Assembly (NCBI RefSeq): GCF_017315725.1
Contig: NZ_JAFLRG010000001.1
Location: forward strand, 2,790,001 to 2,854,000
DNA: 64,000 bases
Origin: Trinickia acidisoli
GTDB lineage: Bacteria > Pseudomonadota > Gammaproteobacteria > Burkholderiales > Burkholderiaceae
Direction of reading: 5' to 3'
Part shown: positions 48,667 through 58,084 of the stretch, in pieces
Numbering within the stretch: position 1 is the stretch's first letter
Layout of the letters: each line of letters opens with the position of its first letter
The notes under the pieces: model-generated
Told to the model about the DNA's origin: nothing
The model's input: the letters and a program-made list of their open reading frames with translations, nothing else
Databases searched by the model: none
Position numbers and translations under genes: made by a program

Positions 48667-48927
48667 TCACGCCCGGTGCGCCGCCAGCGCGGCACGCACG
48701 CGCTCGGCATCGAGCCGATAGTGGCACAGCTCGCGGCCTTCGTAGACGAGCACCGGCACGAGTTCATCGTAGCGCGCGACGAGCGCCGGATCGGCATCGA
48801 CATCGACGACCTCGACCGTGGCCCCGAACGCGTGGGCCAACGGCTCGAGCGCGATGCGCATCTCCTCGCACAAATGGCACCAGGCTCGCGAGTAGAGGGT
48901 CAGATGCGCCGCGAGAAAAACGGTCAT
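48667..48927 (-). CDS. Glutaredoxin-family protein
   Basis: 86 residues, thioredoxin fold, DUF836/glutaredoxin-like. N-terminal strand LTLYSRAWCHLCEEM with the CHLC redox pair, and the cis-Pro segment LVPVLVYEG. The ATG at 48927 overlaps the mucD stop as ATGA. Its place in the sigma-E operon suggests a redox role in envelope stress, but no substrate can be named. Confidence 0.85.
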   Translation of the reverse strand: MTVFLAAHLTLYSRAWCHLCEEMRIALEPLAHAFGATVEVVDVDADPALVARYDELVPVLVYEGRELCHYRLDAERVRAALAAHRA

Positions 48928-50423
48928 TTCCCTTGGGCACGCGGCCTGATCGGCACGAATTGCGTGTTCTCGCCGCGGCGCACGAGCACGGCCACCATCT
49001 TTTGCGAATCGAGATGGGCAGTGACCTGCTCGAACTGCTTCGCGCTCGACACGTCGGTATCGCCGACGCGCAAGATGATGTCGCCCTTTTGCAGCCCGAC
49101 TCGCGCGGCCGGGCCGTCGACGGCCTCGACCTGTACGCCGCCGCTGCGCAGCTTGAGCGATTTGATCTGATCGGGCGACAAGTCCGACACCGTCACGCCC
49201 AGCGCGTTCGACGGACGCGGCATCACGGGCGATGCGTGCTCGTCGTCGGCCTTCGCCGTCCTCTCGGGCTGCGTCTGCTCCACCGTGATCGGCACCTCGC
49301 GCGACTGGCCCTTGCGCCAGATCGTCACCGTCGAACGCGTGCCGGGTTTCGTGTCGCCGACCATACGCGGCAAATCCGTATCGGCATCGACGGGCACGCC
49401 GTTGAACTTGAGGATGATGTCGCCGGGCTGCAAGCCGGCTTTGTCGGCCGGGCCGCCGGGCTCCACGCTGCTCACGAGCGCGCCTTCGGCATGCGGCAGG
49501 CCGAGCGAATCGGCCACGTCCTTCGTCACCTCGCCGATCGAAACGGCGATGCGGCCGCGCACGACCTTGCCCGTCGTCTCGAGCTGATCGGCCACGCGCA
49601 TCGCATCGTCGATCGGAATCGCGAACGCGATCCCCATGAAGCCGCCTGTGCGGCTGTAGATCTGCGAATTGATGCCGATCACCTCGCCCTGCATGTTGAT
49701 GAGCGGGCCGCCAGAATTGCCGGGGTTGACGGCCGCATCGGTCTGAATGAACGGCAGATAATCGCCGGTCTCGCGCCCTTTGGCGCTGACGATGCCGGCG
49801 GTGACCGTATTGTCGAGCCCGAACGGCGAGCCGATCGCAACGACCCACTCGCCGACGCGAACCTTGTTCGAATCGCCGATCGTGACGGTCGGCAGATTCG
49901 TGGCGTCGATCTTGACGACCGCGATGTCCGTCCGATCGTCGACACCGATCAGCTTGGCCTTGAACTCGCGCTTGTCGGTCAGCGTGACGTAAATATTGTC
50001 GGCGTCGTCCACGACGTGGGCGTTCGTCATCACGTAGCCGTCGGCCGACAGGATAAAGCCGGAGCCAACGCCGTTGTTCGCCTCGCCGTCGCCGTTGTCC
50101 GATTGATCGGGACTGCCACCGTGGTCGCCGCGGTCGCCCCCGTTGCCGTGGGGTGCCTGCGGCAGCGGGATGCCGAAAAAGCGCCGGAAGAATTCCGACA
50201 TGTCCCCATCGCCCATTCCCGGCGGGGTCGCGTGCTGGCTGGTCGAGCCCGACACGCGCGTCGTCGTGCGAATGTTGACGACAGCCGGCCCGACCTTGTC
50301 GACGAGATCGGTGAAGTCGGGCAGGTTCGCCGCCGGCATGGCCGACGCCGAATGCGGCGCAAACGACAGGCAAGCCACGGCTGCGGCGGCCGCGAGGAAT
50401 TTGCGCACCGAAAGATTCGTCAT
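48924..50423 (-). CDS. mucD: Periplasmic serine endoprotease DegP/MucD
   Basis: 499 residues with a signal peptide (cleavage after ASA near residue 28). Trypsin-like domain with triad His136 (TNAHVV), Asp166 (RTDIAVV) and Ser237 (GNSGGP), then two PDZ domains (about 275-375 and 400-495). A Gly/Asp-rich loop (about 93-118) lies in the LA-loop region. It degrades misfolded envelope proteins. 19 nt downstream of rseB. Confidence 0.95.
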   Translation of the reverse strand: MTNLSVRKFLAAAAAVACLSFAPHSASAMPAANLPDFTDLVDKVGPAVVNIRTTTRVSGSTSQHATPPGMGDGDMSEFFRRFFGIPLPQAPHGNGGDRGDHGGSPDQSDNGDGEANNGVGSGFILSADGYVMTNAHVVDDADNIYVTLTDKREFKAKLIGVDDRTDIAVVKIDATNLPTVTIGDSNKVRVGEWVVAIGSPFGLDNTVTAGIVSAKGRETGDYLPFIQTDAAVNPGNSGGPLINMQGEVIGINSQIYSRTGGFMGIAFAIPIDDAMRVADQLETTGKVVRGRIAVSIGEVTKDVADSLGLPHAEGALVSSVEPGGPADKAGLQPGDIILKFNGVPVDADTDLPRMVGDTKPGTRSTVTIWRKGQSREVPITVEQTQPERTAKADDEHASPVMPRPSNALGVTVSDLSPDQIKSLKLRSGGVQVEAVDGPAARVGLQKGDIILRVGDTDVSSAKQFEQVTAHLDSQKMVAVLVRRGENTQFVPIRPRAQGK

Positions 50424-50442
50424 AACAAGGGGAGCCGAAGCG

Positions 50443-51483
50443 TTACTGGGTAGCTTTGTATTCTATGGCAGACGCGAAGCGCTGCAGCGTTGCTTGGGGC
50501 ACTTCCCCGAGCAACGTTATCCAATAATCGCGATAACGCGTAACGAGCACATGGGTGGCACCCGTGCTACCGGCACCTGCCTTGCGCGAATTACCCTCGG
50601 CCGGCTCGACGAACACCGAGATGGTGGAGAGCCCGTCGGAAAACACGGCCTGATCGACGGGAATCGGAGGCGCTTTGGGATCGCGCGCCTCCATCGGCCG
50701 GCGCAACTCGCGGATTTCATGGAAGCCCGGCACATCGGGCGCGATGCGCCAGCCCTGCGCCTCCATGTCCACCGGCGACACCGGCGGGCGCACGAGCGTC
50801 CAACCGCTCGTGTTGCGCATACCGGCCGCGATGCTCGCCTTCTCGGGGGGCACGCCGACGCGGACCTGGGTGAATGCGACCTGCTCGAGCACCTGGCCCG
50901 AGGCGTCGAGCGTTTGCACGCGCAGCAGCAGACCCGTTCTGGCATCGGCCCACAGCTTGTAGGCGAAGCGATAAGCGTCTTTCGGATCGAGTTCGATCAC
51001 TTGGGCGTCGAGGCCGGCGACGCGATCGCTGCCAAGCAGCTTCGGGTCGTACACGGACAATACCTGCGCGCCGCTTTCGCTCGTCAGCGCGGGAAACGAA
51101 TCCTTGTTGAACCGCTTTTCGACGACGCAAAGGTGCCGCTCCGGCACGAACGTATAGAGGTCGTCATCGTGCCGCAAAATCTTGCGCGGCTGGCCATCGA
51201 GGCTTTCGAGCGATTCGAATTCCCCGTCTGCATGCACGGCGTAGTGCTCGATCCGCGAGGACTGCACGAAGTTGCCGCGCTGATAGACGAACACGCCTTC
51301 GTAGTTCTCGCGCCGCGCCGCCTCTTGGATTCGATCGAGCCAACCCGCCGCCTGCTGACGAGCCGCGGCATCGGCCTGCGCAAACGCCGCACGCGGGGAC
51401 ACCGACAACAGCGCGGCCGCGCACAGCAACCACGCCGCCCATTGCCGCGGGGCGGCGGCGCGCATCGAGCGCAATGTCTGCAT
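50443..51483 (-). CDS. rseB: Sigma-E factor regulatory protein RseB/MucB
   Basis: 346 residues, periplasmic. The signal peptide ends near AAFA at residue 35. The MucB/RseB lipid-sensing fold begins at WLDRIQEAARRENYEGVFVYQRG. It binds the periplasmic part of RseA and shields it from cleavage. The ATG at 51483 is four nucleotides after the rseA stop, so it is cotranslated. Confidence 0.94.
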   Translation of the reverse strand: MQTLRSMRAAAPRQWAAWLLCAAALLSVSPRAAFAQADAAARQQAAGWLDRIQEAARRENYEGVFVYQRGNFVQSSRIEHYAVHADGEFESLESLDGQPRKILRHDDDLYTFVPERHLCVVEKRFNKDSFPALTSESGAQVLSVYDPKLLGSDRVAGLDAQVIELDPKDAYRFAYKLWADARTGLLLRVQTLDASGQVLEQVAFTQVRVGVPPEKASIAAGMRNTSGWTLVRPPVSPVDMEAQGWRIAPDVPGFHEIRELRRPMEARDPKAPPIPVDQAVFSDGLSTISVFVEPAEGNSRKAGAGSTGATHVLVTRYRDYWITLLGEVPQATLQRFASAIEYKATQ

Positions 51484-51487
51484 CGGC

Positions 51488-52096
51488 TTATTGGCCTTGC
51501 GAAGTCTGAACAGCGGCGCGGATGAGCGGCATCGAACCCGACATGATCGGCTGCTGCGCGAATTGCTGGTGCGCTTCCAGATATTGATCCAGGCGCGCAT
51601 CGCGAATGATGTTGCCCTCTTGCGCACCCGGCACGCTCGTCATGGCGACCGATTGCACGTCGTCGGCGCGGCTGTTCGTCGAAGCCATTTGCGCGCTGCC
51701 CTGCCCCGCGCCGCCGTGCCACTGCGGCAGGACGATCCAACTCAGCATGGCGGCCGCGGCCGCCACCGCGAGCGCCGGAGCGACGCGCCGGCGCAGCACC
51801 AAGCCGGCGCGTTGCGAGAGGGCGTGAACCGGAACCAGGATGTGCGGCTCGGCTTCGAGCCGTGCGGCGAAGCCCGCTAGGAATGCGTGGCTCGTCGCCG
51901 GATGGACGGCCAGGTCGTCGGAACGCAAGGCGTCGCCGATCAAATGGTAGGCCGACCACGTGGTGCGGTCGCCGTGACCGAACTCGGACAGCACGTCATC
52001 GAACGACTCGCGGGCGTCGAGCCCTTCCCCGTCGACGAACGCGGACAAACGCTCGCCTAGCGAGCTCCCTTGCGATTGCATCGAGACCGACCCCAT
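51488..52096 (-). CDS. rseA: Anti-sigma-E factor RseA/MucA
   Basis: 202 residues from ATG 52096. Cytoplasmic N-terminal RseA domain (LGERLSAFVDGEGLDARES), one membrane helix at about 105-125 (VAPALAVAAAAAMLSWIVLP), then a periplasmic tail. Several starts are in frame: ATG 52108, 52096 and 52081. GGGGAG sits 4 nt before 52096, which is chosen. It follows rpoE after 96 nt. Confidence 0.9.
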   Translation of the reverse strand: MGSVSMQSQGSSLGERLSAFVDGEGLDARESFDDVLSEFGHGDRTTWSAYHLIGDALRSDDLAVHPATSHAFLAGFAARLEAEPHILVPVHALSQRAGLVLRRRVAPALAVAAAAAMLSWIVLPQWHGGAGQGSAQMASTNSRADDVQSVAMTSVPGAQEGNIIRDARLDQYLEAHQQFAQQPIMSGSMPLIRAAVQTSQGQ

Positions 52097-52192
52097 GACG
52101 CTCCCCATCTTACACACCCCGTAGTGACACCACTTGACCCAATGCTTTCTAATATGCGCCGCCGAGCAACGCTCCGTCATCGCCCGATAGCG

Positions 52193-52792
52193 CTACCAGC
52201 GTTTGCCTTCAGGCGTGTCCAGCAGCGGACGCAATTTTGCCGCAATCGCCTCTCGAGCGCGAAAAATACGCGACCGAACCGTCCCGATGGGGCACCCCAT
52301 CATCTCGGCGATTTCCTCGTAGCTTAGACCTTCGATCTCGCGAAGGGTAATGGCCATCCGAAGCTCTTCCGGCAAAAGCGCCATCGCGGCATTGACCGTC
52401 TGGGCGATTTGCTTGCTCATCAACATCGACTCGGGCGTGTTGATATCCCTTAGTTGATCGGCGTCCGAGAAAGTTTCCGCCTCCTCGGCGTTTGCTTCGG
52501 TCGACGTGGGCGCGCGCCGGCTTTGCGTCGCGAGATAGTTCTTCGCCGTATTCACGGCAATCCGGTACAGCCAGGTGTAGAACGCCGACTCGCCGCGAAA
52601 CTGCGGCAACGCGCGGTACGCCTTGATGAACGCGTCCTGCGCGACGTCCTCGACCTCGGCCGGGTCGCGCACGAGCCGCGAGATCAGCCGAATGATCTTG
52701 CGATGGTATTTCGAGACCAGGAGTTCGAACGCGGCCTTGTCGCCCTGCTGCACACGCTCGACCAGAACCTGGTCGATTTCTTTTTCGCTCAC
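52193..52792 (-). CDS. rpoE: ECF sigma factor RpoE/AlgU
   Basis: 199 residues. Region 2 with LISRLVRDPAEVEDVAQDAFIKAYRAL and region 4 with ITLREIEGLSYEEIAEMMGCPIGTVRSRIFRARE. It directs the envelope stress regulon and is held by RseA. The start codon is GTG (complement of 52790-52792) with only a weak ribosome-binding site. The upstream 120 nt contains dyads and repeats listed separately. Confidence 0.96.
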   Translation of the reverse strand: MSEKEIDQVLVERVQQGDKAAFELLVSKYHRKIIRLISRLVRDPAEVEDVAQDAFIKAYRALPQFRGESAFYTWLYRIAVNTAKNYLATQSRRAPTSTEANAEEAETFSDADQLRDINTPESMLMSKQIAQTVNAAMALLPEELRMAITLREIEGLSYEEIAEMMGCPIGTVRSRIFRAREAIAAKLRPLLDTPEGKRW

Positions 52793-52830
52793 CTGTTGGG
52801 GTCCACTGAAGGGGTGCGTCGGGGACCGCT

Positions 52831-52836
52831 ATTGTA
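52831..52836 (-). promoter_or_regulatory. Candidate -10 element of rpoE inside a dyad
   Basis: TACAAT on the minus strand, 39 nt before the rpoE start. It is framed by GGGGAC (52821-52826) and GTCCCC (52839-52844), an inverted repeat. No -35 consensus at 16-18 bp was found, so it may depend on an activator. Confidence 0.4.
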
Positions 52837-52866
52837 GCGTCCCCATCACGGCCCCACGCGCCATGT

Positions 52867-52906
52867 GTAACCGCCGTAACGGCCGTTACAGATTTGGATC
52901 TGTTAC
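52867..52906. promoter_or_regulatory. Cluster of GTAAC/GTTAC sites upstream of rpoE
   Basis: GTAAC at 52867 and 52876, GTTAC at 52885 and 52902. The middle two form the perfect 14-bp palindrome GTAACGGCCGTTAC (52876-52889), and GTTACAG occurs twice, 17 nt apart. The cluster lies 43-82 nt upstream of the expected start from the TACAAT element, a normal activator position. The binding protein is unknown. Confidence 0.55.
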
Positions 52907-52960
52907 AGGCGGGGCCTGCGCGCATCGCCTCCCGCTTCGCGGGGTCTCACCTAACGCGGC

Positions 52961-53407
52961 TCAGTACGCCGAGTGTCGCCCGCGCACCGCCAATTCCCGA
53001 AAGGCCGCGGCGTCGATGGCGTCCGCCGCGACGATCAATGCGCCGGGCCGGCGGACACCCTCGCAGGCGACAGCCAAGACGAGCAACCGCCCGGCCCACT
53101 GGGCAAAACCGACGATCCGCCCTTGAAACAAAGGATGTCCCGCATCGTCGAATGCCGCGAGGCCTTCGGACGTCAATTCGAGCAGGGCCGGCTGCCTGCG
53201 CTCGTAACGCATGAATGCCGCACCGAGCCCCATCAGTGCGGCACCCGCGAGCCAGAGCGCATCGATCGCGCCCAGATGCGCCGCTGCGGTGACATGAACC
53301 GCCACCGCACACACGAGCGAGAACGCCAACGATGCGACGCGCACCGTTAGCGAGCGCCGCAGCGCCATACGCCGCGGCACGCCCGGTTCGATCTCTAGGC
53401 CGGCCAC
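52961..53407 (-). CDS. YgfX-like small membrane protein
   Basis: About 148 residues from GTG 53407; TTG 53416 and ATG 53368 are alternatives. Two hydrophobic helices (about 20-50) follow a short N terminus (GLEIEPGVPRR). A soluble C-terminal domain ends in LIVAADAIDAAAFRELAVRGR, like the closing motif of the YgfX/CptA family (bacterial homologues next to SdhE affect cell division and flavinylation). No sdhE is adjacent here. Family assignment rests on topology and the terminal motif. Confidence 0.6.
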   Translation of the reverse strand: MAGLEIEPGVPRRMALRRSLTVRVASLAFSLVCAVAVHVTAAAHLGAIDALWLAGAALMGLGAAFMRYERRQPALLELTSEGLAAFDDAGHPLFQGRIVGFAQWAGRLLVLAVACEGVRRPGALIVAADAIDAAAFRELAVRGRHSAY

Positions 53408-53430
53408 CTGCGTCAACGGACCGCCCGCGG

Positions 53431-54669
53431 TCAGGCGCGCTTGAAGACGAGCGTGCCGTTCGTGCCGCCGAACCCGAACGAGTTCTTCAGCGCGACGTCG
53501 ATCTTCATCTCCCGCGCCTGATTCGCACAGTAGTCGAGATCGCACTCGGGGTCTTGGTTGAAGAGGTTGATCGTCGGCGGCGACACTTGGTTATGGATGG
53601 CCAATACCGTGAACACCGATTCGAGGCCGCCCGAGCCGCCGAGCAAGTGCCCCGTCATCGACTTCGTCGAGTTCACGACGACCTTCTTCGCATGCTCGCC
53701 GAGCGCACGCTTGATCCCTATCGTTTCAGCAAGATCGCCGAGCGGTGTCGAGGTGCCATGCGCATTGACGTAGTTGACCTCGTCGGCGTTGACGCCGGCG
53801 TTGCGCAGCGCCGCGGCCATGCAGCGGCGCGCACCGTCGCCGTCTTCGAGCGGCGCCGTCATGTGATACGCATCGGCGCTCATCCCGTAGCCTGCTACTT
53901 CGGCGTAGATCTTCGCGCCGCGCGCCTTGGCGTGTTCGTACTCTTCGAGCACCATGACGCCCGCGCCCTCGCCGAGCACGAAACCGTCGCGATCCTTGTC
54001 CCAGGGACGGCTGGCCGTGGCCGGATCGTCATTGCGCTGCGACAGCGCGCGCGCCGCGGCAAAGCCGCCGATGCCGAGCGGCGACACCGTCGCCTCGGCA
54101 CCGCCCGCCAGCATCACGTCGGCATCGCCGTACTCGATCAAGCGCGATGCCTCACCGATGCAGTGCAGGCCCGTTGTACAGGCCGTCACGATCGCGAGAT
54201 TCGGACCTTTCAAGCCGAACTTCATGGACAGGTGGCCGGAAATCATGTTGATGATCGACGCGGGGACGAAGAACGGCGAAATGCGCCGCGGACCGCGATT
54301 GAGCAGTTCCGTCTGCGTGATTTCGATCATCGGCAAGCCGCCAATGCCCGAGCCGACGATAACGCCGACGCGCTCGGCATTGGCATCGGTGACGTCGAGC
54401 CCGCTGTCCTGCATCGCTTGCATGCCGGCCGCCATGCCGTAATGGATGAACGTATCCATATGGCGGGCTTCCTTGGCGGGCATGTAGTCTTCGACGTTGA
54501 AACCCTTCACCTCTCCGGCGAAGCGCGTCGAGAAGTTCGTCGCATCGAACTTCGTGATAGTCGCGATACCGGACTTTCCGGCGACAAGATTGGCCCACCC
54601 GTCGGCAACATGATTGCCGACAGGCGACACCAGCCCCAAGCCTGTAACAACAACACGGCGACGGCTCAC
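53431..54669 (-). CDS. fabF: 3-oxoacyl-[acyl-carrier-protein] synthase II
   Basis: 412 residues; elongating condensing enzyme of fatty acid synthesis. The catalytic Cys is in [11 protein letters not shown], the two His in [11 protein letters not shown] and [13 protein letters not shown], and the C-terminal [11 protein letters not shown] loop is present. The start is GTG at 54669, preceded by AAAGGGG 5 nt away. Follows acpP, the conserved order. Confidence 0.97.
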   Translation of the reverse strand: MSRRRVVVTGLGLVSPVGNHVADGWANLVAGKSGIATITKFDATNFSTRFAGEVKGFNVEDYMPAKEARHMDTFIHYGMAAGMQAMQDSGLDVTDANAERVGVIVGSGIGGLPMIEITQTELLNRGPRRISPFFVPASIINMISGHLSMKFGLKGPNLAIVTACTTGLHCIGEASRLIEYGDADVMLAGGAEATVSPLGIGGFAAARALSQRNDDPATASRPWDKDRDGFVLGEGAGVMVLEEYEHAKARGAKIYAEVAGYGMSADAYHMTAPLEDGDGARRCMAAALRNAGVNADEVNYVNAHGTSTPLGDLAETIGIKRALGEHAKKVVVNSTKSMTGHLLGGSGGLESVFTVLAIHNQVSPPTINLFNQDPECDLDYCANQAREMKIDVALKNSFGFGGTNGTLVFKRA

Positions 54670-54825
54670 GGTAACCCCTTTTCCATAAATGACCAAAGCA
54701 AAAGCCACAGCGGCCACAGGTAACCACCCCTGTGAGCCCTGTGGCTAGAATTCAGCACCAGCATCGGCATCCGACATGAAGACGCGTCAAACGCGGCCAG
54801 CGCACCGCGCGAGGCGAGCCAGGCG

Positions 54826-55065
54826 TTATGCCTTGACGTTTGCGCGTGCGTAGTCGATCGCTTGCTGGACCGTCGTGATCTTTTCGGCTTCCTCATCCGG
54901 AATTTCCATGCCGAACTCGTCTTCCAGCGCCATCACGAGCTCGACCGTGTCGAGCGAGTCCGCACCGAGGTCGTTCACGAACGAAGCTTCGTTCTTGATT
55001 TCAGCTTCGGCGACGCCCAGTTGTTCCGCGACGATCTTCTTGACGCGCTGTTCGATGTTGTCCAT
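54826..55065 (-). CDS. acpP: Acyl carrier protein
   Basis: 79 residues, acidic four-helix protein. The phosphopantetheine site is Ser37 in the GADSLD motif. A strong GGAGGGG ribosome-binding site precedes the ATG at 55065, in line with its abundance. It sits between fabG and fabF. Confidence 0.98.
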
Positions 55066-55209
55066 TACCCCTCCGAGGGAAAAAGTTCAAAAATCCGAGT
55101 GCGCGCATTTTATCAGGTTTGCCCGCTCAAAAAACGCGCCCAAGGCAAAGGCTTCGCGCCCGGCTGAAAGCATTCGGCTGCCGCCGGCGCGGATGGTAAA
55201 CGAATTTCG

Positions 55210-55959
55210 TTACGACATGTACATCCCGCCGTTCACATGCATCGTCGTGCCGGTGATGTACCCGGCCTGCGGCGAAGCAAGGAATGCGACGGCATGGCCG
55301 ATATCCTCGGGGCTGCCGAGCCGGCCGAGCGGAATTTGCGTCTTGAGCGCCGCCTGCTGCTCTTCGGGCAACACCTTCGTCATGTCGGTATCGATGAAAC
55401 CCGGCGCCACGCAATTGACGGTAATGCCGCGGCTGCCGATTTCGCGCGCGAGCGCACGCGTCATGCCCGCCACGCCGGCCTTCGCCGCCGCGTAGTTGAG
55501 CTGCCCCGGATTGCCGGCCGAGCCGACGACCGACGTGATGTTGATGATGCGGCCACCGCGCGCCTTCATCATCGGGCGCAGCACGGCGCGCGAGAGGCGG
55601 AACACGGCCTTCAGATTCGTGTCGATGACGGCATCCCACTCGTCGTCCTTCATGCGCATCGCGAGTTGATCGCGCGTGATGCCGGCATTGTTGACGAGGA
55701 TGTTCAACGCGCCGAATTCCTTCACCAGCGACTCGACGAGCGCGTCGATCGCTTGGGCGTCGTTGACCTCGAGGACGACGCCGCGCCCTGCCAGATCCTC
55801 GGCCGCGAGCGCCTCGGTGATGCCGGCGGCGCCGACTTCGCTCGTCGCCGTGCCGATGACCGTCGCGCCTTGCCGCGCCAGCACGAGCGCGATCGCTCTG
55901 CCGATGCCGCGCGAGGCGCCCGTCACGAGCGCGACTTGTTTCTCGAGAGCTTTTTCCAT
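55210..55959 (-). CDS. fabG: 3-oxoacyl-[acyl-carrier-protein] reductase
   Basis: 249 residues, short-chain dehydrogenase using NADPH. TGASRGIG cofactor motif near residue 12, NNAGIT in the middle, and the YAAAKAG Tyr-xxx-Lys catalytic pair. The ATG at 55959 gives the family start; the open frame upstream is not conserved. Confidence 0.97.
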   Translation of the reverse strand: MEKALEKQVALVTGASRGIGRAIALVLARQGATVIGTATSEVGAAGITEALAAEDLAGRGVVLEVNDAQAIDALVESLVKEFGALNILVNNAGITRDQLAMRMKDDEWDAVIDTNLKAVFRLSRAVLRPMMKARGGRIINITSVVGSAGNPGQLNYAAAKAGVAGMTRALAREIGSRGITVNCVAPGFIDTDMTKVLPEEQQAALKTQIPLGRLGSPEDIGHAVAFLASPQAGYITGTTMHVNGGMYMS

Positions 55960-56066
55960 GATTTGAATGATCCGTTTAATACGCGGTGAGTTCGCGGTAA
56001 GCGCCGATGCGCGTTGTGCATCGGCCAACCTGCCCGGACGCTCGTATGGCTCGCGCTACGCGTGGG

Positions 56067-57005
56067 TTATGCACCGAGCAGCTTCAACGTTTCGTCGAGC
56101 GAAGCCGGATCGGCGAGCGCCACGCCGACGAGGCTGCCGTCGATCCGCTTGGTCAAACCCGTCAGCACCTTGCCCGGCCCGCACTCGATCACGTGCGTCA
56201 CGCCTTCCTTCGCGATGGCCTGCACGCACTCGACCCAACGCACGGGACCCGCTGCCTGACGCACGAGCGCGTCCTTGATCGCGGCCGGTTCGGCAACCAC
56301 CGCCACGTCGACGTTGTTGATGACGCGAATCTGCGGCACTTTGATGTCGACGCTCGCGAGATATTCGCGAAGCTGATCGGAGGCCGGCTTGAGCAGCGAC
56401 GCATGGAACGGCGCCGAGACGGGCAGCGGCAACGCGCGCTTGGCGCCCTTCGCCTTCGCGAGCTCGCACGCCTTTTCGACGGCTGCCTTGTGCCCGGCGA
56501 TCACGACTTGCGCCGGCGCGTTGAAGTTGACGGCTTCGACGACGCCACCGCTTTCGCGCGCCGCTTCGCTGCAGACGGCGCGCACCGTATCGTCGTCGAG
56601 GCCGAGGATAGCCGCCATGCCGCCAACGCCGACCGGCACCGCCGTTTGCATCGCCTGCGCCCGAAAGCGCACGAGCGGCAAGGCATCGCGAAAGGCCAGC
56701 GCGCCGCCGACGACGAGCGCCGTATATTCGCCGAGGCTGTGCCCCGCGACGATCTCGGGCTCGGCGCCGCCGGCTTCAACCCAGGCGCGATAGATCGCGT
56801 AGGCGGCCGCGAGCATGACGGGCTGCGTGTTCGCGGTGAGATTCAGATCCTCGGCAGGACCTTCGGCGATGAGCTTGCCGAGATCTTGCCCGAGCGCGTC
56901 GGACGCTTCCTGGAGTGTTTCACGCACGACCGCGCGATCGGCGAAGGCATTGAGCATGCCGACCGCTTGCGATCCTTGCCCAGGAAAAACGAACGCAAAT
57001 TTCAT
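56067..57005 (-). CDS. fabD: Malonyl-CoA:ACP transacylase
   Basis: 312 residues. N-terminal FVFPGQGSQ, nucleophile Ser90 in GHSLGEY, and PVSAPFHASLL with the catalytic His. It loads malonyl groups onto AcpP. Lies between fabH (89 nt) and fabG (107 nt). Confidence 0.97.
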   Translation of the reverse strand: MKFAFVFPGQGSQAVGMLNAFADRAVVRETLQEASDALGQDLGKLIAEGPAEDLNLTANTQPVMLAAAYAIYRAWVEAGGAEPEIVAGHSLGEYTALVVGGALAFRDALPLVRFRAQAMQTAVPVGVGGMAAILGLDDDTVRAVCSEAARESGGVVEAVNFNAPAQVVIAGHKAAVEKACELAKAKGAKRALPLPVSAPFHASLLKPASDQLREYLASVDIKVPQIRVINNVDVAVVAEPAAIKDALVRQAAGPVRWVECVQAIAKEGVTHVIECGPGKVLTGLTKRIDGSLVGVALADPASLDETLKLLGA

Positions 57006-57094
57006 ATCGTCCCCAAATGTTGAGCCTTATACGCGCCGGGGGCGCGTGCTTGCCGGCCGACACACGGCCGGCCGCATCGCTCGCCGATGACCGA

Positions 57095-58084
57095 TCAATA
57101 ACGGATGACGGATGCGCCCCAGGTGAAGCCGCCGCCGACGCCTTCGATGAGCACGTTCTGGCCGCGCTTGATGCGGCCATCGCGCACGGCGACGTCGAGC
57201 GCAAGCGGAATCGACGCCGCCGACGTATTGCCGTGCTCGCCGACCGTGACGACCATGCGCTCTTGCGGCAGGCCGAGCTTGCGGCAGGTGTGCGTCATGA
57301 TACGGATATTGGCCTGGTGCGGAATCAGCCAATCGACCAGGTCGGGCGACAGATCGGCCTTCTGGAGGGCCTCGACGGCCACTTTCTCGAGCACGTTGAC
57401 GGCCAGCTTGAAGACCGCTTGCCCATCCATATGGAGAAAAGCGCTGCCCGCCACGACGCCGCCGTTGACATGACCCGGCGTGCAGAGAATGTTGGCGTAG
57501 CTGCCGTCGGCGTGAAGGGCGCTCGCGAGCACGCCCGGTTCGTCGGACGCTTGCAGGATCACGGCGCCCGCGCCGTCGCCGAACAACACGCAGGTCGTGC
57601 GATCGTTGAAATCGAGAATGCGCGAAAACGTTTCGGCGCCGACGATCAGCGCCGTGCGGTGCTGCCCGCTGCGGATCAGCGCGTCGACGGTCGCAACGGC
57701 ATAGGCGAAGCCGGAGCAGACGGCTTGCACGTCGAACGCCGCGCCGCCGTTCTTGATCTGCAGTTTGTGTTGCAGCAGGCATGCCGTGCTCGGAAACACG
57801 AAATCGGGCGTGGACGTAGCCACGACGATCAGATCGATCGTCTGCGGGTCGATGTCCGCCGCCTCGATCGCGCGCTGCGCCGCGGCGAGCGCGAGGTCGC
57901 TCGTCGTTACATCGGCTTGCGCGAAATGACGCGCGTGGATGCCCGTGCGAGCAACGATCCATTCGTCGCTCGTCTCGACGCCCCGCTTGGCGAGGCGATC
58001 GGCAAGCTCTTGATTCGTGACACGGCCGGGCGGCAAATAGCTGCCGGTGCCGAGCACGCGGGAGTAGATATTCGATTGAGCCAT
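57095..58084 (-). CDS. fabH: 3-oxoacyl-[acyl-carrier-protein] synthase III
   Basis: 329 residues; primes fatty acid synthesis from acetyl-CoA and malonyl-ACP. Catalytic triad Cys123 (AVCSGFAYA), His256 ([10 protein letters not shown]) and Asn286 (GEHGNTSAA). Its ATG follows the plsX stop directly with no spacer, so the two are translationally coupled. Confidence 0.97.
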   Translation of the reverse strand: MAQSNIYSRVLGTGSYLPPGRVTNQELADRLAKRGVETSDEWIVARTGIHARHFAQADVTTSDLALAAAQRAIEAADIDPQTIDLIVVATSTPDFVFPSTACLLQHKLQIKNGGAAFDVQAVCSGFAYAVATVDALIRSGQHRTALIVGAETFSRILDFNDRTTCVLFGDGAGAVILQASDEPGVLASALHADGSYANILCTPGHVNGGVVAGSAFLHMDGQAVFKLAVNVLEKVAVEALQKADLSPDLVDWLIPHQANIRIMTHTCRKLGLPQERMVVTVGEHGNTSAASIPLALDVAVRDGRIKRGQNVLIEGVGGGFTWGASVIRY

